From Gammaproteobacteria bacterium (lineage in GTDB: Bacteria > Pseudomonadota > Gammaproteobacteria > Pseudomonadales > Cellvibrionaceae): a stretch of DNA of 64,000 bases. Where the stretch lies: positions 62,001-126,000 of the forward strand of contig SEBV01000015.1 in NCBI GenBank assembly GCA_004172865.1, read 5' to 3'. Each line of letters opens with the position of its first letter. The stretch's first letter is position 1. Below are positions 26,255-35,054 of this stretch, one piece after another. The notes beneath the pieces were generated by a model. It saw only the letters and a program-made list of their open reading frames with translations. It did not search any database and was not told where the DNA came from. The translations under genes and the position numbers were made by a program.

Positions 26255-26656
26255 TTACGTCTCCAACCAAACATCCCTAACCCATTGCCAAATTGAAGTC
26301 CAACTTTCATCGGTGAGTTCGCCATTTTTCCACAATAAAATTTCGCCTTCAGGATCGGCGCAGTAATATGCGCCTTTGTCTTCGCAGATTGGCAACAAAT
26401 AATGTGGAACGCCGAGCGACCAGGCGACAGCCGTCACTTCGGGCAAATAGGTGTGTGAATTGGTATCGGCAGCGGTAACTGGCTCAAGTGTGCCGTAAAT
26501 AACATCGCTGGCTTCAAGCAAGTAAGTGCGAACATCGCGCGGTATGGGCAGAAATAATTCTTCCTCGATCAACACTAATTGATCTTCATCCGGCAAGTCC
26601 AAAGGCACAGGAACCGAAATATTATGATCGCGCAATAAGTCTAAAATCTCTTCCAT
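26255..26656 (-). CDS. SMI1/KNR4-like protein
   Basis: A 133-residue acidic soluble protein. It contains EEELFLPIPRDVRTYLLEASDVIYG in its first half and ends with GEILLWKNGELTDESWTSIWQWVRDVWLE, which fits the SMI1/KNR4 fold (pattern: E..LG..LP.dyr.fl...g). Such proteins are common as immunity proteins in polymorphic toxin loci, but also occur alone. No toxin gene is beside it. It lies 10 bases after a broken small lipoprotein gene and is in the polB transcription unit. Confidence 0.7.
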   Translation of the reverse strand: MEEILDLLRDHNISVPVPLDLPDEDQLVLIEEELFLPIPRDVRTYLLEASDVIYGTLEPVTAADTNSHTYLPEVTAVAWSLGVPHYLLPICEDKGAYYCADPEGEILLWKNGELTDESWTSIWQWVRDVWLET

Positions 26657-26666
26657 TCTTTACTCT

Positions 26667-26894
26667 TTATCTTTCAATAGTTTTTTGGCGTTCTTCTTCG
26701 TGCTTATCGCAAGAAAGTTCTAGTCGTAAGCAAGCCCTAAGTGATTTACACAATCCTGACGTTGTAGTTTGTGGACTATCGCATTGATTCTGATTTTTGG
26801 TTTGCAATGAGTTATAAATTTACTTATTGGCACAAGAACATAAACTTAAGATTATCACAAGAAATAATAACCTAATTTCATACCAACCTCCCAT
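26667..26894 (-). pseudogene. Small lipoprotein gene broken by an in-frame stop
   Basis: A minus-strand frame, ATG 26894 to TAA 26667-26669, has a single internal TAA (26820-26822). Before the stop it reads IRLLFLVIILSLCSCANK, a lipoprotein signal with a lipobox cysteine. After the stop it continues open for 50 codons, including CKSLRACLRLELSCDKHEEE and ending RQKTIER. A strong ribosome-binding site (GGGAGG) belongs instead to ATG 26881 in another frame, which runs only 8 codons. This suggests an additional one-base shift near the original start. It sits 7 bases after polB and 10 before the SMI1 gene. I do not recognise the family. Confidence 0.5.
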
Positions 26895-26901
26895 TCACAT
26901 A

Positions 26902-29298
26902 TTAATTGGCAAACAACGACATCTGCGTATCGACCAGCTCGGTCATTGTTTGTTCCATAAAATGTAAAATGCCATCCGCAACTGGCATAAGTTGTTTATC
27001 CACATAATGCTGATAATCCAGCGGACTTTGTTGCGCTTCAACAGGCTCTGCACCACTAGTGGTGATTACGTAAGAAATCCAGTCTCCGCGCCTTAGTGAT
27101 TTGCCGGTCAGCTGTACATATTTACGTGCGGCCTGAACTTGTGGTGGAATATTTTTTTCGTATTCGTGTAAATGACGGCGTAGACGCTTTTGATAAATTA
27201 AATCTTGATTGCGCTTGCCCGCCAATACATCGGCCACGGTGGAGCGCAAAAAATCTAAATAATCTTCTCCAGCGAAAACCTTTGCATACAAAGTTTCCTG
27301 AAAGTTTCTCGCCAAGCGAGTCCAATCAGTGCGCACATTTTCCAGTCCTTTAAATACCAGCTCACGAGCGCCATTATGCTCAATAACACCAGCATAACGT
27401 TTTTTGGTACCTACTTCGCTACCGCGAATAGTTGGCATTAAAAATTTTAGATAATGAGTCTCAAATTGAATTTCAAGCTGACTTTTTATGGCATGCTCTG
27501 TTTGTAGGGTTTGCTGCCACCACACATTTAATTCACGCGCTAAACGTTCACCAATTTTTTGGCATTGGGACTGATTTTTAGGTATACGATCAACACCATT
27601 ATTCTCAACCCATACAAACAAGGAATCTGTGTCGCCATAAATAACCGTATAACCTTGTTCCTCAATCCACGCACGACTGCGCTGAATAATTTCATGGCCG
27701 CGCAACGTAATTGAACTGCATACACGCGGATCAAAGAAACGACAACCTGTTGAACCCAAAACGCCATAAAATGAATTCATAATAATTTTTATGGCGTGTG
27801 AAAGCGGCGCATTTTTTTCTTGTTTGGCAATGTCGCGAGCTTGCCATAGATACTCAATCATTTGCGGAAGGATATGACCTTCCCGTGCAAATTTTGCTTC
27901 GTTAAACCCTGCAACAACTTCGCTTGGCGATAATTGTTGATGTTTGGCAATCCATGATGCACAAGGATCGATTAAAAAGGTTCGAATAATACTGGGGTAT
28001 AGACTTTTAAAATCGAGCACTAAAATATTATCGAAAATACCGGGCTGTGAATCCATCACATAACCACCGGGGCTTACAACATCAGACTCCAATTCACCTA
28101 AATTCGGAGCAATATATCCCTTACGATGCAAACGCGGCAAATACGAATATTCAAAGGCTGCAACTGAGCCACCAATTCTATCCAATAACAATCCAGTTAA
28201 CTGACTGCGTTCAACCGCAAAATGTAATAATTTTTTATTGGCAAAAATATCCCACACTAATTCGCAATCACGTAAATTATATTCAGCTAACGCAATTTTA
28301 TCTTCATTGAATAAACGCGTGATGTCATTACCACGATCTTTACCATGTAGTAATTTTCCTTTGTCTAGCAATTGTTCGGCAACAAATTGCAATGCATAGC
28401 TTTCAAAACGATAATTTGCCGCTTTTAATAATTCAATACCGTCGAGTGCAACACGACCAGGAATTACCACGAAACGTCTGCCACCCTCTTCGTCTTCCTG
28501 TCGCCAATGAACTGATTGAGCGCCACGCCCAAGCGCTAATGTCAGCCCTTCCTGCTGACACAAAGTTTCTAAGACCCATAAATCGAATTGCACGACGCTC
28601 CAGCCTATAAGAATATCGGGATCATATTCATTCAGCCAAATAAAAAAATCCTGCAAACATTCTTTTTGCGTTTTACAGAATACAATATCCAAATCAGGAT
28701 AAAGTATTTCTTCCGTATACTTTTCAGATGCTTTTCGTCCTACCGCATCACCCACCATAAATACTTTGGCAGCTTGATCACCCCAAACGGCAATGGAAAA
28801 TAATTGTTTGGCATCCATTGTCGTTTCTATATCAACAGAAACCATTGTCAATGGACGGCGAATTTCAGAGGGCGTTAAACGTGGATTTAAAATAGGTTTG
28901 GAATTGTCAGGCGTATCAATATCTATGACGGCGCCAGCGGTAACGAAACGCTCCATCAAATAACGCTCATGGGGGCGAATATCCGCTTCCCAAAACTCTA
29001 TAGATGCTTGCGATAAAATATCTTGTGCGTCGCGTGCGCCACGCTGACTTTTGAAGTACAGCGCATTAACAGGTAGGTTGCGGTAGGTTTTCAATTCGAC
29101 TTCGGCCATGCGCCATTTGCGAATGCCGGATAATTTCTTTGTTATTTTATCGCCATGACTGCGCAATACAAAAAAAACAATTTCCTGAGCGTTAACTTGC
29201 GTCCAACATGCGCCTTTGTCGGTAGCCCACCAAAAATCCAACACTATGCCGTCGCGCGTATCGCGCCATTGGCGAGTCAATAAAAAGGCATTCAACAT
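26902..29298 (-). CDS. polB: DNA polymerase II (family B)
   Basis: A 798-residue family B DNA polymerase, slightly longer than E. coli PolB. The 3'-5' exonuclease has SVDIETT (Asp156, Glu158), an ILIGWSVVQFDLWVL block near 230-244 and YNLRDCEL near 340. The polymerase domain has DFKSLYPS (429-436), KIIMNSFYG (503-511) and YGDTDS (554-559), all with intact acidic residues. PolB restarts replication past lesions in E. coli under LexA control. I see no LexA box just upstream. It appears to be co-transcribed with the DUF2333 gene, 30 bases away. Confidence 0.96.
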   Translation of the reverse strand: MLNAFLLTRQWRDTRDGIVLDFWWATDKGACWTQVNAQEIVFFVLRSHGDKITKKLSGIRKWRMAEVELKTYRNLPVNALYFKSQRGARDAQDILSQASIEFWEADIRPHERYLMERFVTAGAVIDIDTPDNSKPILNPRLTPSEIRRPLTMVSVDIETTMDAKQLFSIAVWGDQAAKVFMVGDAVGRKASEKYTEEILYPDLDIVFCKTQKECLQDFFIWLNEYDPDILIGWSVVQFDLWVLETLCQQEGLTLALGRGAQSVHWRQEDEEGGRRFVVIPGRVALDGIELLKAANYRFESYALQFVAEQLLDKGKLLHGKDRGNDITRLFNEDKIALAEYNLRDCELVWDIFANKKLLHFAVERSQLTGLLLDRIGGSVAAFEYSYLPRLHRKGYIAPNLGELESDVVSPGGYVMDSQPGIFDNILVLDFKSLYPSIIRTFLIDPCASWIAKHQQLSPSEVVAGFNEAKFAREGHILPQMIEYLWQARDIAKQEKNAPLSHAIKIIMNSFYGVLGSTGCRFFDPRVCSSITLRGHEIIQRSRAWIEEQGYTVIYGDTDSLFVWVENNGVDRIPKNQSQCQKIGERLARELNVWWQQTLQTEHAIKSQLEIQFETHYLKFLMPTIRGSEVGTKKRYAGVIEHNGARELVFKGLENVRTDWTRLARNFQETLYAKVFAGEDYLDFLRSTVADVLAGKRNQDLIYQKRLRRHLHEYEKNIPPQVQAARKYVQLTGKSLRRGDWISYVITTSGAEPVEAQQSPLDYQHYVDKQLMPVADGILHFMEQTMTELVDTQMSLFAN

Positions 29299-29328
29299 AG
29301 GCTAGTTAACTAAATAAAAAACTAAGGA

Positions 29329-30411
29329 TTAAGGTGCGAGCAATTGTCGGCGACAATCAGCAATTGCAGCTTGTGCGCGTGCAAGATAGGAAGCCATTTC
29401 CAATGAATGATTCGCAACAAAACCAAATCCATCGCCATTCATAATCATCGGGCTGTAAACAGTTTGTTGCGTAGGTTTTAATTCACGAATAATTTGATCG
29501 AAACTGGCCTGAGCATTTTTAGTTTGTAAAACGTCAGAAAAATCTACTTCAATACCCTGCAAAATCGCAATTAATGCCCACGAAGAGCCGCGTGCTTCGT
29601 AGAACACGTCATCCAACTGCAGCCAAGGTGTTTTGGTGTACAAACCATTGGCTGCTTTTTTTGAGTCGTCTTGTTTAACAGGCATTGCAGCAGAATCTGT
29701 ATTGATATTCGGGCCAACACTTGCAGTTAAACGTTGCGACATATTTTTTAAGCGCTGCTCGACGCCTACTAAATAATCATTGAGATGAGGCGAATCCGCG
29801 TAAAATTGCGCCTCGGAATTATTCGCTTGCAGCAAACGTAGATTATATTTTTGTAGATGCTCTATTCCTGATAAATATTGCGATTCAGTCGCTGGGAAAC
29901 TCCAGGAATTATTCGCAAAATTAAAACGTATTTCAGCGCGCTGTAAATCTACATCCAGTTGATGATTAAGATTGGATTGACTGAGAGATGTGCGCAACAT
30001 TTGCGTGGTATCGCGGATTTGCAACAACACACCTAGTTCCCAATGCGGCATGTCATCCAGCCAAAGCCCGGGCGGGAAAATATCATTGGCGATATAACCA
30101 CCGGATTTCTCCAGCAAAATCTCACTTAAAGAAATAAGTGTTGAACTTGTAGCCACACCTTTCGGCAAATGGGCGGGCGGAGTTATTTTCAAATCCACTA
30201 GTTGACGTTGGATTGATTCTCTGAAGCTCGGCGCACTCGGTACAGAACTCCAATAAATGCCTACGCAGATCGCGCAGAAAAGATAGGCAATAATTCCATA
30301 AAGTACCCAGCGAAATATCGGAGGAGCACGAACTACGTCGCTTTGAGTTTCCTCATATTCGTCGCGCACACGATTGATACTGCGAACCCATAACTGCTTT
30401 AATAAGTTCAT
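29329..30411 (-). CDS. DUF2333 family membrane protein
   Basis: A 360-residue protein with an N-terminal cytoplasmic segment (VRSINRVRDEYEETQSD), one membrane helix (WVLYGIIAYLFCAICVGIYW) and a large periplasmic domain. The block GGYIANDIFPPGLWLDDMPHWELGVLLQIRD is the DUF2333 signature. The C-terminus has ARGSSWALIAILQGIEVDFSDVLQ and SPMIMNGDGFGFVANHSLEMASYLARA. Function is unknown. It lies 11 bases after the PCuAC-like gene and 30 before polB, so it belongs to that operon. Confidence 0.85.
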   Translation of the reverse strand: MNLLKQLWVRSINRVRDEYEETQSDVVRAPPIFRWVLYGIIAYLFCAICVGIYWSSVPSAPSFRESIQRQLVDLKITPPAHLPKGVATSSTLISLSEILLEKSGGYIANDIFPPGLWLDDMPHWELGVLLQIRDTTQMLRTSLSQSNLNHQLDVDLQRAEIRFNFANNSWSFPATESQYLSGIEHLQKYNLRLLQANNSEAQFYADSPHLNDYLVGVEQRLKNMSQRLTASVGPNINTDSAAMPVKQDDSKKAANGLYTKTPWLQLDDVFYEARGSSWALIAILQGIEVDFSDVLQTKNAQASFDQIIRELKPTQQTVYSPMIMNGDGFGFVANHSLEMASYLARAQAAIADCRRQLLAP

Positions 30412-30422
30412 ACTAGAACCTG

Positions 30423-30881
30423 TTAACGACTATGCACTTCGTCGTAAGCGCTTTTAGCCACAAGAATGATCTGGAGTTTTTTCCCAGTGCTTAAGCTTAC
30501 TGTTAATTGTAGCTCGTCGCCGGTACTTAACTTGGTTTTAAGCTCATTGATTTGTAAGTATTGGCCGCTGGATTTTAAAGCAACCGACTGATGCGCGGGA
30601 ACAATCAATGTCCCTGCTGGCATCAACCGGGTTTGTTTGGCCACATTTGTACTAACGCCGGTAATAGTAAAATCATTGTTGGAGTTATTGCTGATGGTGA
30701 AAAAACCCATGGTGGTTTTGCTCGCGCCCACAGGAATATAAAAAAATGCGTTGGTAACATTTATTTCTGAGCTTGCTCCAATTACCGGCCTCTTGTCGGT
30801 CTTTGTAGCATCTGCAGCAATTACATTTTCTATAACTGACAAGCAGCAAATCAGAGCAACACATTTTAACAAATATTTCAC
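30423..30881 (-). CDS. PCuAC-like periplasmic protein lacking copper ligands
   Basis: A 152-residue protein with a signal peptide (MKYLLKCVALICCLSVIENVIA). The mature part, VTNAFFYIPVGASKTTMGFFTISNNSNNDFTI, TGVSTNVAKQTRL and TGDELQLTVSLSTGKKLQIIL, follows the cupredoxin-like fold of PCu(A)C copper chaperones. In true members the sites read A-x3-E-x-H, then a methionine, then G-x-H-x-M. Here they are AKQTRL, a shortened loop, and GQYLQI, so the usual His and Met copper ligands are absent. It therefore probably does not bind copper in the known way. It lies between the TPR-like lipoprotein (36 bases) and DUF2333 (11 bases). Confidence 0.65.
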   Translation of the reverse strand: MKYLLKCVALICCLSVIENVIAADATKTDKRPVIGASSEINVTNAFFYIPVGASKTTMGFFTISNNSNNDFTITGVSTNVAKQTRLMPAGTLIVPAHQSVALKSSGQYLQINELKTKLSTGDELQLTVSLSTGKKLQIILVAKSAYDEVHSR

Positions 30882-30917
30882 ACCAACCTCGCTAAGCTGA
30901 ATAAAATATCCAACAGA

Positions 30918-31649
30918 TTAATCCAAAGATTTAACTAGTTTTACACGTGCAGGTGAACCTATTTTAATATCACCGCGCACCAAATAGCCGGGGACAGCAT
31001 TGCGTAATTGCTGGTAAATAAATCGACCTTCTGGATCGCTACGCGCAATGATCAACACGAACTGATCAGTATCTTTTGCTTTTTGTGCTACGCCTTTTAA
31101 TTGCGTGACAATTTGCGGATCTTTGGCTTGAACCATTTTTGCATCCAGCACGACCTCGCCTTCGCCCGCCTGATAAGGTTTTGCGGGTGCTGGTGGCGGC
31201 ATGGTGGAAATTTGCTTGCGCAGAGTTTCAGCAGCATCCTGCACTACCGCGTTATTATCAATTCCGCGCGCATAGCGAATCAGACTTTGCGCTTCACTTA
31301 AATTGCCGCGCTTGGCTGCAGTTCGCGCCTGTTCTACATAACGCAACGCGATGGTTTGCAAACCTAATTTCGCGCGCTCATTTTGCGGATCCAACAACAA
31401 CACCGAGCGATAACGATCATGAGCGTTATCGGATATAGGATTGAGCAATTTATTTTGCGATAGCGCGTAATCCGCTTCAGACAAAAGTGCATTCGTAGCT
31501 TTTTGTTGTGCCGTTAATTCAACCGGCGCTACAACTTCTTGCACCACTGGCGCGGCCTGCTCCTGTTGCGTGGGCGTGGATTGGCAAGCGAATAAAAAAC
31601 TCGCCACACTCATTGCTCCCAACAGACGCAAAGGCGTTTGTAATTTCAC
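30918..31649 (-). CDS. Helical-repeat lipoprotein related to part of MshN
   Basis: GTG 31649 is preferred because AGGA lies 7 bases upstream and it yields a normal lipoprotein signal (VKLQTPLRLLGAMSVASFLFAC). ATG 31745, with AGAGAAAG upstream, is an alternative that adds 32 low-complexity residues. After the lipobox, a Gln/Val-rich linker leads to a helical region (31260-31493) that aligns over 78 positions without gaps to MshN, sharing motifs such as P-x2-DNA and NE-x-AK-x-GL. The C-terminal 90 residues (VLDAKMVQAKDPQIVTQL, LIIARSDPEGRFIYQQL) are unrecognised. It heads the operon with the PCuAC-like, DUF2333 and polB genes. Confidence 0.75.
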   Translation of the reverse strand: MKLQTPLRLLGAMSVASFLFACQSTPTQQEQAAPVVQEVVAPVELTAQQKATNALLSEADYALSQNKLLNPISDNAHDRYRSVLLLDPQNERAKLGLQTIALRYVEQARTAAKRGNLSEAQSLIRYARGIDNNAVVQDAAETLRKQISTMPPPAPAKPYQAGEGEVVLDAKMVQAKDPQIVTQLKGVAQKAKDTDQFVLIIARSDPEGRFIYQQLRNAVPGYLVRGDIKIGSPARVKLVKSLD

Positions 31650-31801
31650 GCGAGAATCCTGCAGCGTAACCGTTTGAATTGATACTGATTTGGAATTTAA
31701 TACTTTCGACGTTGATACTTTCGATTTCAATAAAAAGTTAAGCATGAATACTTTCTCTACAAATAATCACTAGGAAAAAAGCAAAATCAATAGTGGCCGA
31801 A

Positions 31802-31823
31802 GTTATAGCTTACAAGCTATGAC
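31802..31823. promoter_or_regulatory. Inverted repeat between the lipoprotein operon and dsbD
   Basis: GTTATAGCTT and AAGCTATGAC are arms of 10 bases with one mismatch around AC; the inner seven pairs are perfect. It lies between two divergent units, the lipoprotein-polB operon and dsbD, and could be an operator for either. Confidence 0.4.
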
Positions 31824-31941
31824 GCAAGGCTCTGGGCCGCGTGCGGGCAATCTCATTCTAACAAGATGACTAGCCGCAGGGCTCTCGACTCGACTACACT
31901 TGCCGCACTTAATTTAGCCACTTTGCTTTCAGGCGCTCATT

Positions 31942-33738
31942 ATGCCAAGTTCTGACTCATTCCCCAGCTTTAATTTTTATCACCTGCGTAATTTGCTGTT
32001 GGCGCTGCTGTGCCTGCAAATATCTTTGGCGACAGCTGCTGACTTTACCGCAGCACCTAATGCCAATGCCTCGCCAGCAAAGGTTACTAGTTATTCCAAT
32101 CAAGATGATTATTTGCAGGTCACCGAAGCCTACAAGCTCAACGCCGAAATCAGCGATGCTGGCGATACCAAAAAGCTGCGCCTGACGTGGGTTATAGCGC
32201 CCGCCTACTATTTATATCAGGAACGTTTCAAATTCCGTGCTACGCCTGAACTTACGTTGACGCCAACTTACAGCGAAGGCAAACAAAAGTTCGACGAATT
32301 TGCCGGTAAGAATATGACACTGCACCACAATCAGGTGACAGTAGATTTTTCGATTCCTGCATCGACAAAACCTTTTGACCTACGCATCACGTCGCAAGGG
32401 TGCGCAGAAGCTGGATTGTGTTATCCGCCCTATACCGAATCCCTGCATATCGACACTATCAATAACACGACAGCACCAGTAGATACTCAAGCAGCAACTC
32501 CTGCTAAAGAAGCTGCATCGGTAGACGCCAGCACTCCGCCACCCGAAGAATTTTGGCTTTGGCAGGCAATTTTGTTTGCAGCGCTGGGTGGAATGATTCT
32601 GAACCTCATGCCCTGTGTTTTTCCAGTGTTATCAATAAAGGTCTTGAGCCTGATTCAAGCTGACAGCACGCGTTTACGTCTACACGGCTGGGCTTATACA
32701 TTGGGCATCATCGCCAGCTTTGTTGGCTTTGCTAGCATTCTATTGATTGCTAAAAGCGGTGGCGAAGCGATTGGCTGGGGCTTTCAATTGCAATCGCCGG
32801 GATTAATTACCGCCCTTGCCTATTTATTCTTCGTAATGGGCTTGAGCATGTCAGGCTTGATTCAATTTGGCACAAGTTGGATGGGCGCAGGACAATCCCT
32901 TACCCAAAAATCAGGGCTAACCGGCTCTTTTTTTACCGGCGTGCTTGCCGCTGTTGTCGCCAGCCCGTGCACTGCTCCTTTTATGGGTGCGGCGCTTGGC
33001 TTCGCGCTAACTCAGCCGGCTAACGTTTGTTTAAGTGTATTTATCGCGCTCGGTTTTGGCATGGCGTTGCCCTTGTTACTACTGTGTTATTTGCCAAATC
33101 TGGCCCAGCGCCTGCCTAAACCCGGCGTGTGGATGGAAACACTCAAAGAGTTCCTCGCCTTCCCGCTTTACCTAAGTGCTATCTGGCTGCTATGGGTTTT
33201 AACCAATCAAGTAAGCAGCAACCTCATGGCGGGAGTGTGCATAGGTGCAGTGTTGATCGCATTTGCATGCTGGCTTAATAATCGCCCCGCAATCGGGTTG
33301 ACGAATAAAATCCACAAAATCATTGCATTGGCTGCGTTGGCAATTGCTATTTTGCTGCCTTATCAGCTGCTACAAAAGAAGCCGGAAAATGCTCGTTGGC
33401 AAGCCTATTCACCCGATCTTTTGCAAGAATTACGCGCGCAGGGCAAACCGGTATTTATCGATTTAACAGCGGATTGGTGCCTCACCTGCCTTGCCAACGA
33501 ACGCGTTACTTTGTCAAAAACAGAAGTTGAAGCGGTGTTCGATGAATATAAAGTGGTTGGCTTAAAGGGCGATATGACAAATCCCGACCCAAAAATAAGC
33601 GCATTATTGGCCGAATACGGTCGCAGTGGCGTTCCGCTGTACTTGTGGTTCCCCGCAAGTCGCGCCGGTAAAGCGGATGTTTTACCCCAATTATTAACGC
33701 CTGCAATCGTTATAGATGCAATTAAGGCCAAAAAATAA
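31942..33738 (+). CDS. dsbD: Thiol:disulfide interchange protein DsbD
   Basis: A 598-residue membrane protein that carries electrons from cytoplasmic thioredoxin to the periplasm. All three redox pairs are present: Cys154/Cys160 in the N-terminal domain (QGCAEAGLCYPP), Cys225/Cys343 in the membrane domain (NLMPCVFPV and ASPCTAPF), and Cys513/Cys516 in the C-terminal thioredoxin domain (DWCLTC). A signal peptide precedes residue 33, and about eight membrane segments lie between 205 and 475. Its substrates include DsbC and cytochrome c maturation proteins. It is transcribed alone. The ribosome-binding site (AGGCGC) is weak. Confidence 0.96.
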   Translation: MPSSDSFPSFNFYHLRNLLLALLCLQISLATAADFTAAPNANASPAKVTSYSNQDDYLQVTEAYKLNAEISDAGDTKKLRLTWVIAPAYYLYQERFKFRATPELTLTPTYSEGKQKFDEFAGKNMTLHHNQVTVDFSIPASTKPFDLRITSQGCAEAGLCYPPYTESLHIDTINNTTAPVDTQAATPAKEAASVDASTPPPEEFWLWQAILFAALGGMILNLMPCVFPVLSIKVLSLIQADSTRLRLHGWAYTLGIIASFVGFASILLIAKSGGEAIGWGFQLQSPGLITALAYLFFVMGLSMSGLIQFGTSWMGAGQSLTQKSGLTGSFFTGVLAAVVASPCTAPFMGAALGFALTQPANVCLSVFIALGFGMALPLLLLCYLPNLAQRLPKPGVWMETLKEFLAFPLYLSAIWLLWVLTNQVSSNLMAGVCIGAVLIAFACWLNNRPAIGLTNKIHKIIALAALAIAILLPYQLLQKKPENARWQAYSPDLLQELRAQGKPVFIDLTADWCLTCLANERVTLSKTEVEAVFDEYKVVGLKGDMTNPDPKISALLAEYGRSGVPLYLWFPASRAGKADVLPQLLTPAIVIDAIKAKK

Positions 33739-34061
33739 ACCATTTAAGCGAAGTTAGCTGATATTTCATTCTTTTATAAACACATTCTCGGAAGTTACCG
33801 CATCTTGTCTTTAAAAGACTCGAAAGATGCGATAACAAGCGCCTAAAATCCCGCTTTCGATCAATTTACTACTCAATACTTTATCAATTTCATCAAACTT
33901 GCAGCGATTTTCAGCAATTTAAATTAATTTCGCACTCATCGTGGACATAATTAATCTTTTCCGGCAAACTCCCGCCACTTTTTTGAAATCCCATGAAACT
34001 TGTGTCAGCCCACTGAGGTCAAACAGCTCGTTCGCAGCTGTTCACAACAATAGGACTCACT
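33739..34061 (+). promoter_or_regulatory. 323-base intergenic region with long hairpin, upstream of aroQ
   Basis: After dsbD a long imperfect hairpin spans 33794-33836. Its outer arms GTTACCGCATCTT and AAGATGCGATAAC have one mismatch, an inner stem GTCTT/AAGAC closes on TAA, and TCGA bulges on one side. No T-run follows, so it is not a standard terminator, though it may stabilise the dsbD mRNA end. The rest is AT-rich and must hold the promoter of aroQ-accB-accC. CAGCT/AGCTG flank a 7-base loop near 34023-34039, and AGGA precedes the aroQ ATG. I see no open frame in it. Confidence 0.45.
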
Positions 34062-34502
34062 ATGGCAACAATTTTAGTACTTCACGGCCCCAACCTGAAT
34101 ATGCTTGGATTGCGTGAACCTGGAATCTACGGCGCTGCCACTTTGGACACAATCAATCAGCAACTAACCCAGCTCTCGCTGGATGCTGGTCACCATATTC
34201 AAACCCTGCAAAGCAACGCCGAATACGAACTCATCAATCGTATTCATGATGCGCGTAACGAAGGCGTGGATTTTATCATCATCAACCCAGCTGCTTTTAC
34301 GCATACTAGCGTTGCCTTGCGTGATGCTTTACTAGCAGTGGATATTCCCTTTATCGAGGTGCATTTATCCAATGTACATAAACGGGAAGCTTTTCGTCAC
34401 CACTCTTATTTTTCTGATATTGCCCAAGGCGTTATTTGCGGTTTCGGCCCCAATAGCTATCGCCTTGCGTTGCAAGCTGCATTCAATTTATTAAATCCCT
34501 AA
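34062..34502 (+). CDS. aroQ: Type II 3-dehydroquinate dehydratase
   Basis: A 146-residue enzyme converting 3-dehydroquinate to 3-dehydroshikimate in aromatic amino acid synthesis. [18 protein letters not shown] at the N-terminus carries the conserved Asn, Arg and Tyr; the active-site lid Tyr is in this block. [16 protein letters not shown] and [20 protein letters not shown] are the other signatures, with the catalytic His in FRHHS. It is followed 36 bases later by accB, the usual order in pseudomonads and relatives. Confidence 0.97.
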   Translation: MATILVLHGPNLNMLGLREPGIYGAATLDTINQQLTQLSLDAGHHIQTLQSNAEYELINRIHDARNEGVDFIIINPAAFTHTSVALRDALLAVDIPFIEVHLSNVHKREAFRHHSYFSDIAQGVICGFGPNSYRLALQAAFNLLNP

Positions 34503-34538
34503 CTACTAAAATTCAACTTCCCTGCAAAAGAGGATCCT

Positions 34539-35006
34539 ATGGATATTCGCAAAATTAAAAAACTCATCGAGCTGCTAGAAGAATCCAATATCGGCGAGCT
34601 GGAAATTAAAGAAGGCGAAGAGTCTGTGCGCATTGCTCGCAACAGCGGCACTATTCAGTATGTAAATGCCCCACTCCAAGGTTATGCACCTGCACAAGCA
34701 CCTGTTGCGCAAGCAGCTCCGGTTGCCGCACCTACAGCTGCGCCAGCGCCAGCCGCCGCACCTGCAATTGCCGGTCACATTATTAAATCACCAATGGTAG
34801 GCACCTACTACGGCGCGCCAAGCCCAGGCTCACCAAACTTCGTTGAAGTTGGCAAACAAGTAAAAGTTGGCGATGTTATTTGCATCATCGAAGCCATGAA
34901 AATGATGAACCAAATCACTGCCGACAAAGCCGGTACTATCGAATCTATTTTGGTTCAAGACGGCAACCCCGTTGAGTTCGATCAGCCATTAGTGACTATT
35001 GCCTAA
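34539..35006 (+). CDS. accB: Biotin carboxyl carrier protein of acetyl-CoA carboxylase
   Basis: A 155-residue AccB. The N-terminal helix ([23 protein letters not shown]) binds AccC, a Pro/Ala/Gln linker occupies about 45-78, and the biotinyl domain ends with EAMKMMNQI; the central Lys is biotinylated. It carries CO2 from AccC to the carboxyltransferase in the first step of fatty acid synthesis. AGAGGATCCT gives a strong ribosome-binding site. It lies 48 bases before accC. Confidence 0.97.
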   Translation: MDIRKIKKLIELLEESNIGELEIKEGEESVRIARNSGTIQYVNAPLQGYAPAQAPVAQAAPVAAPTAAPAPAAAPAIAGHIIKSPMVGTYYGAPSPGSPNFVEVGKQVKVGDVICIIEAMKMMNQITADKAGTIESILVQDGNPVEFDQPLVTIA

Positions 35007-35054
35007 CAACACTTAAATTGTCTGGCTTAACAGCTATTGCTGAGGACTTGGTTT

